The notes under the pieces are model-generated. The model was given only the letters and a program-made list of their open reading frames with translations, had not been told where the DNA came from and did not search any database. 6,263 nt of DNA from DATKMG01 sp041476565. Lineage in GTDB: Bacteria > Acidobacteriota > Terriglobia > Versatilivoradales > Versatilivoraceae. The position numbers and the translations under genes are program-made. Positions 5,198 to 6,263 of the stretch are shown here, one piece after another. The DNA is taken from contig JBGOTQ010000414.1 in the NCBI GenBank assembly GCA_041476565.1, positions 1-6,263 on the forward strand. The letters are read 5' to 3'. Numbering within the stretch: position 1 is the first letter of the stretch; each line of letters begins with the position of its first letter.

Positions 5198-6263
5198 TTA
5201 AATGCTCAGCGTTTCGGGCCGCTTTGAACGACTCAGGACCAGATCAAATAGGGTCCTAGACACGTACACCGAGGTAAACAAATTGGCCAGTAGTCCCCAG
5301 AAAAGCACGACCGCAAATCCCTTTACGGGCCCTGTCCCAAATATGAAAAGGAAGAGAACCGAGACTACAGTGGTCACGTGAGTATCAATAATCGTCACAA
5401 ATGCTTTGGAGAAACCTGTGCTTACTGCCGAAATCACGTTCTTTCCGCCCCACCACTCCTCGCGGATTCGTTCAAAGATCAGGACGTTGGAGTCGACGGC
5501 CATACCAATGAGCAAGACCACTCCTGCAATGCCCGGCAGGGTTAAAGTCGCCTTGATATAAGCAATGGCGGCCAGCAGGATAACCAAATTGAGGAACAGG
5601 GCCAGAATTGCGTTGACTCCCGACAGCCGGTAGTATACCAGCATAAAGATCATTACGCCGGCCATACCGACAATCGAAGACAGGATGCCTTGACGGATGG
5701 AATCCGCACCCAGCGAGGCTCCCACTGTCCGCTCTTCCAGGTACCGCATGGATGCTGGAAGGGCACCGGATCTTAAAATCAGGGCCAGATCATTGGCCTG
5801 TTCCACCGTGAAGCTGCCAGTAATCTGACCGGAGTCGGTGATTCGGCTGTTGATTCGAGGAGCAGATTGGACCTTGCCGTCCAGAACAATCGCTAGCGCT
5901 TTCCCCACATTTTCTTCAGTGACCCGCCCAAAACGAGCAGCCCCATCGGCAGTCAGGTTGAAGCTGACCGCGGGTTTCCCAAACTCATCCTGGGAAGTGC
6001 GGGCAGTCCTGAGGTCTCTGCCAGTGATGGCTGCAACTTTGTTGACCAGGTACCATTCTTCTTCTCGCTGGCTAGGATCGTTGAATTTTCGAACCGATGG
6101 CAACAACTCTTTTCCATCGGGAACCACACCGTTGAACTGCGCCAAGGCTGCTGTCCGGGATGGGAAAGGCCCGTAACCGGGTTCAACAATTTTCAGCTCC
6201 AGCAAGGCGGTGGACTTGATGATTTCCTTAACCCGGGCGGGATCATCCAATCCCGGCAACTGG
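5198..6263 (-). CDS. secD: Protein translocase subunit SecD, 5' end outside the window
   Basis: The C-terminal roughly 355 residues of SecD, the larger half of SecDF. The visible part begins with Q-L-P-G-L-D-D-P-A-R (6262 leftward), which is internal to the family, so the N-terminus, the first membrane helix and the start of the P1 domain lie beyond the right edge. Numbering from the Leu at 6259: the rest of the periplasmic region, including the stretch V-L-D-G-K-V-Q-S-A-P (125-134), runs to about 170. Five membrane helices follow, at about 191-210, 215-236, 241-262, 282-305 and 308-335. The essential motif G-M-A-V-D-S-N-V-L-I-F-E-R-I-R-E-E is at 252-268; family members usually have D-A-N where this has D-S-N. 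The helix-4 region has D-T-H-V-T-T where many SecD proteins have D-A-N-x-T-T. G-T-G-P-V-K-G-F-A is conserved near 303-311. The stop is TAA. secF follows after 165 nt, a wider gap than is usual for this pair. Confidence 0.95.
   Translation of the reverse strand, partial: QLPGLDDPARVKEIIKSTALLELKIVEPGYGPFPSRTAALAQFNGVVPDGKELLPSVRKFNDPSQREEEWYLVNKVAAITGRDLRTARTSQDEFGKPAVSFNLTADGAARFGRVTEENVGKALAIVLDGKVQSAPRINSRITDSGQITGSFTVEQANDLALILRSGALPASMRYLEERTVGASLGADSIRQGILSSIVGMAGVMIFMLVYYRLSGVNAILALFLNLVILLAAIAYIKATLTLPGIAGVVLLIGMAVDSNVLIFERIREEWWGGKNVISAVSTGFSKAFVTIIDTHVTTVVSVLFLFIFGTGPVKGFAVVLFWGLLANLFTSVYVSRTLFDLVLSRSKRPETLSI

Noticed and set aside
6257..6259. TTG at 6259 as the secD start
   Set aside because: The reading frame continues upstream as Q-L-P-G, which is internal to the SecD family, so the gene is simply cut by the window edge.
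1..6263. CRISPR array, tRNA, insertion sequence or other mobile element
   Set aside because: No regularly spaced direct repeats, no tRNA-like cloverleaf and no transposase or integrase reading frame were seen on either strand.

Overview
The window is a compact, unidirectional gene block. Every convincing gene lies on the minus strand, so transcription runs from the right edge to the left. In transcription order it holds secD (its 5' part lies beyond the right edge), secF, a TonB-family energy transducer, an ExbB/TolQ proton-channel subunit, two adjacent and different ExbD subunits, and a TPR-repeat lipoprotein. A strong rho-independent terminator closes the block at about 67-103. No tRNA, rRNA, CRISPR array, transposase or integrase is visible.

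The organism is a diderm (Gram-negative-type) bacterium, since TonB/ExbB/ExbD and a lipoprotein require or suggest an outer membrane. The TonB has long polyproline runs flanking a glycine-rich tract, ExbD is doubled, and a TPR lipoprotein follows behind SecDF. From memory of similar neighbourhoods this fits Acidobacteriota best, but that is an inference and has not been searched. Base composition looks moderate and even. Start codons are supported by GGAGG-type Shine-Dalgarno sequences. tonB starts with GTG.

Layout from right to left: 6263-5198 is secD (partial). 5197-5033 is a gap with an A/T-rich hairpin just after secD and a dyad overlapping the secF ribosome-binding site. 5032-3926 is secF, which appears to carry a helix-hairpin-helix-like insertion in its periplasmic domain. 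3925-3704 is a gap with no gene. 3703-2945 is tonB. 2944-2833 is a short gap holding a hairpin with a T-tract. 2832-2101 is exbB. 2101-1652 is the first exbD, overlapping exbB by one base (TAATG). 1624-1199 is the second exbD. 1198-973 is a gap rich in inverted repeats. 972-127 is the lipoprotein gene, followed by the terminator. Positions 1-66 hold no recognisable gene.

Functionally, two proton-motive-force-driven machines sit side by side. SecDF uses proton flow to pull secreted proteins across the inner membrane. TonB-ExbB-ExbD transmits proton-motive energy to outer-membrane transporters. The TPR lipoprotein could be an envelope scaffold serving either one, but the sequence gives no direct proof. 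The points most worth following are the SecF insertion, the pair of unlike ExbD proteins, the TonB linker with its slippage-prone G/C tracts, and the RNA hairpins placed at gene junctions.
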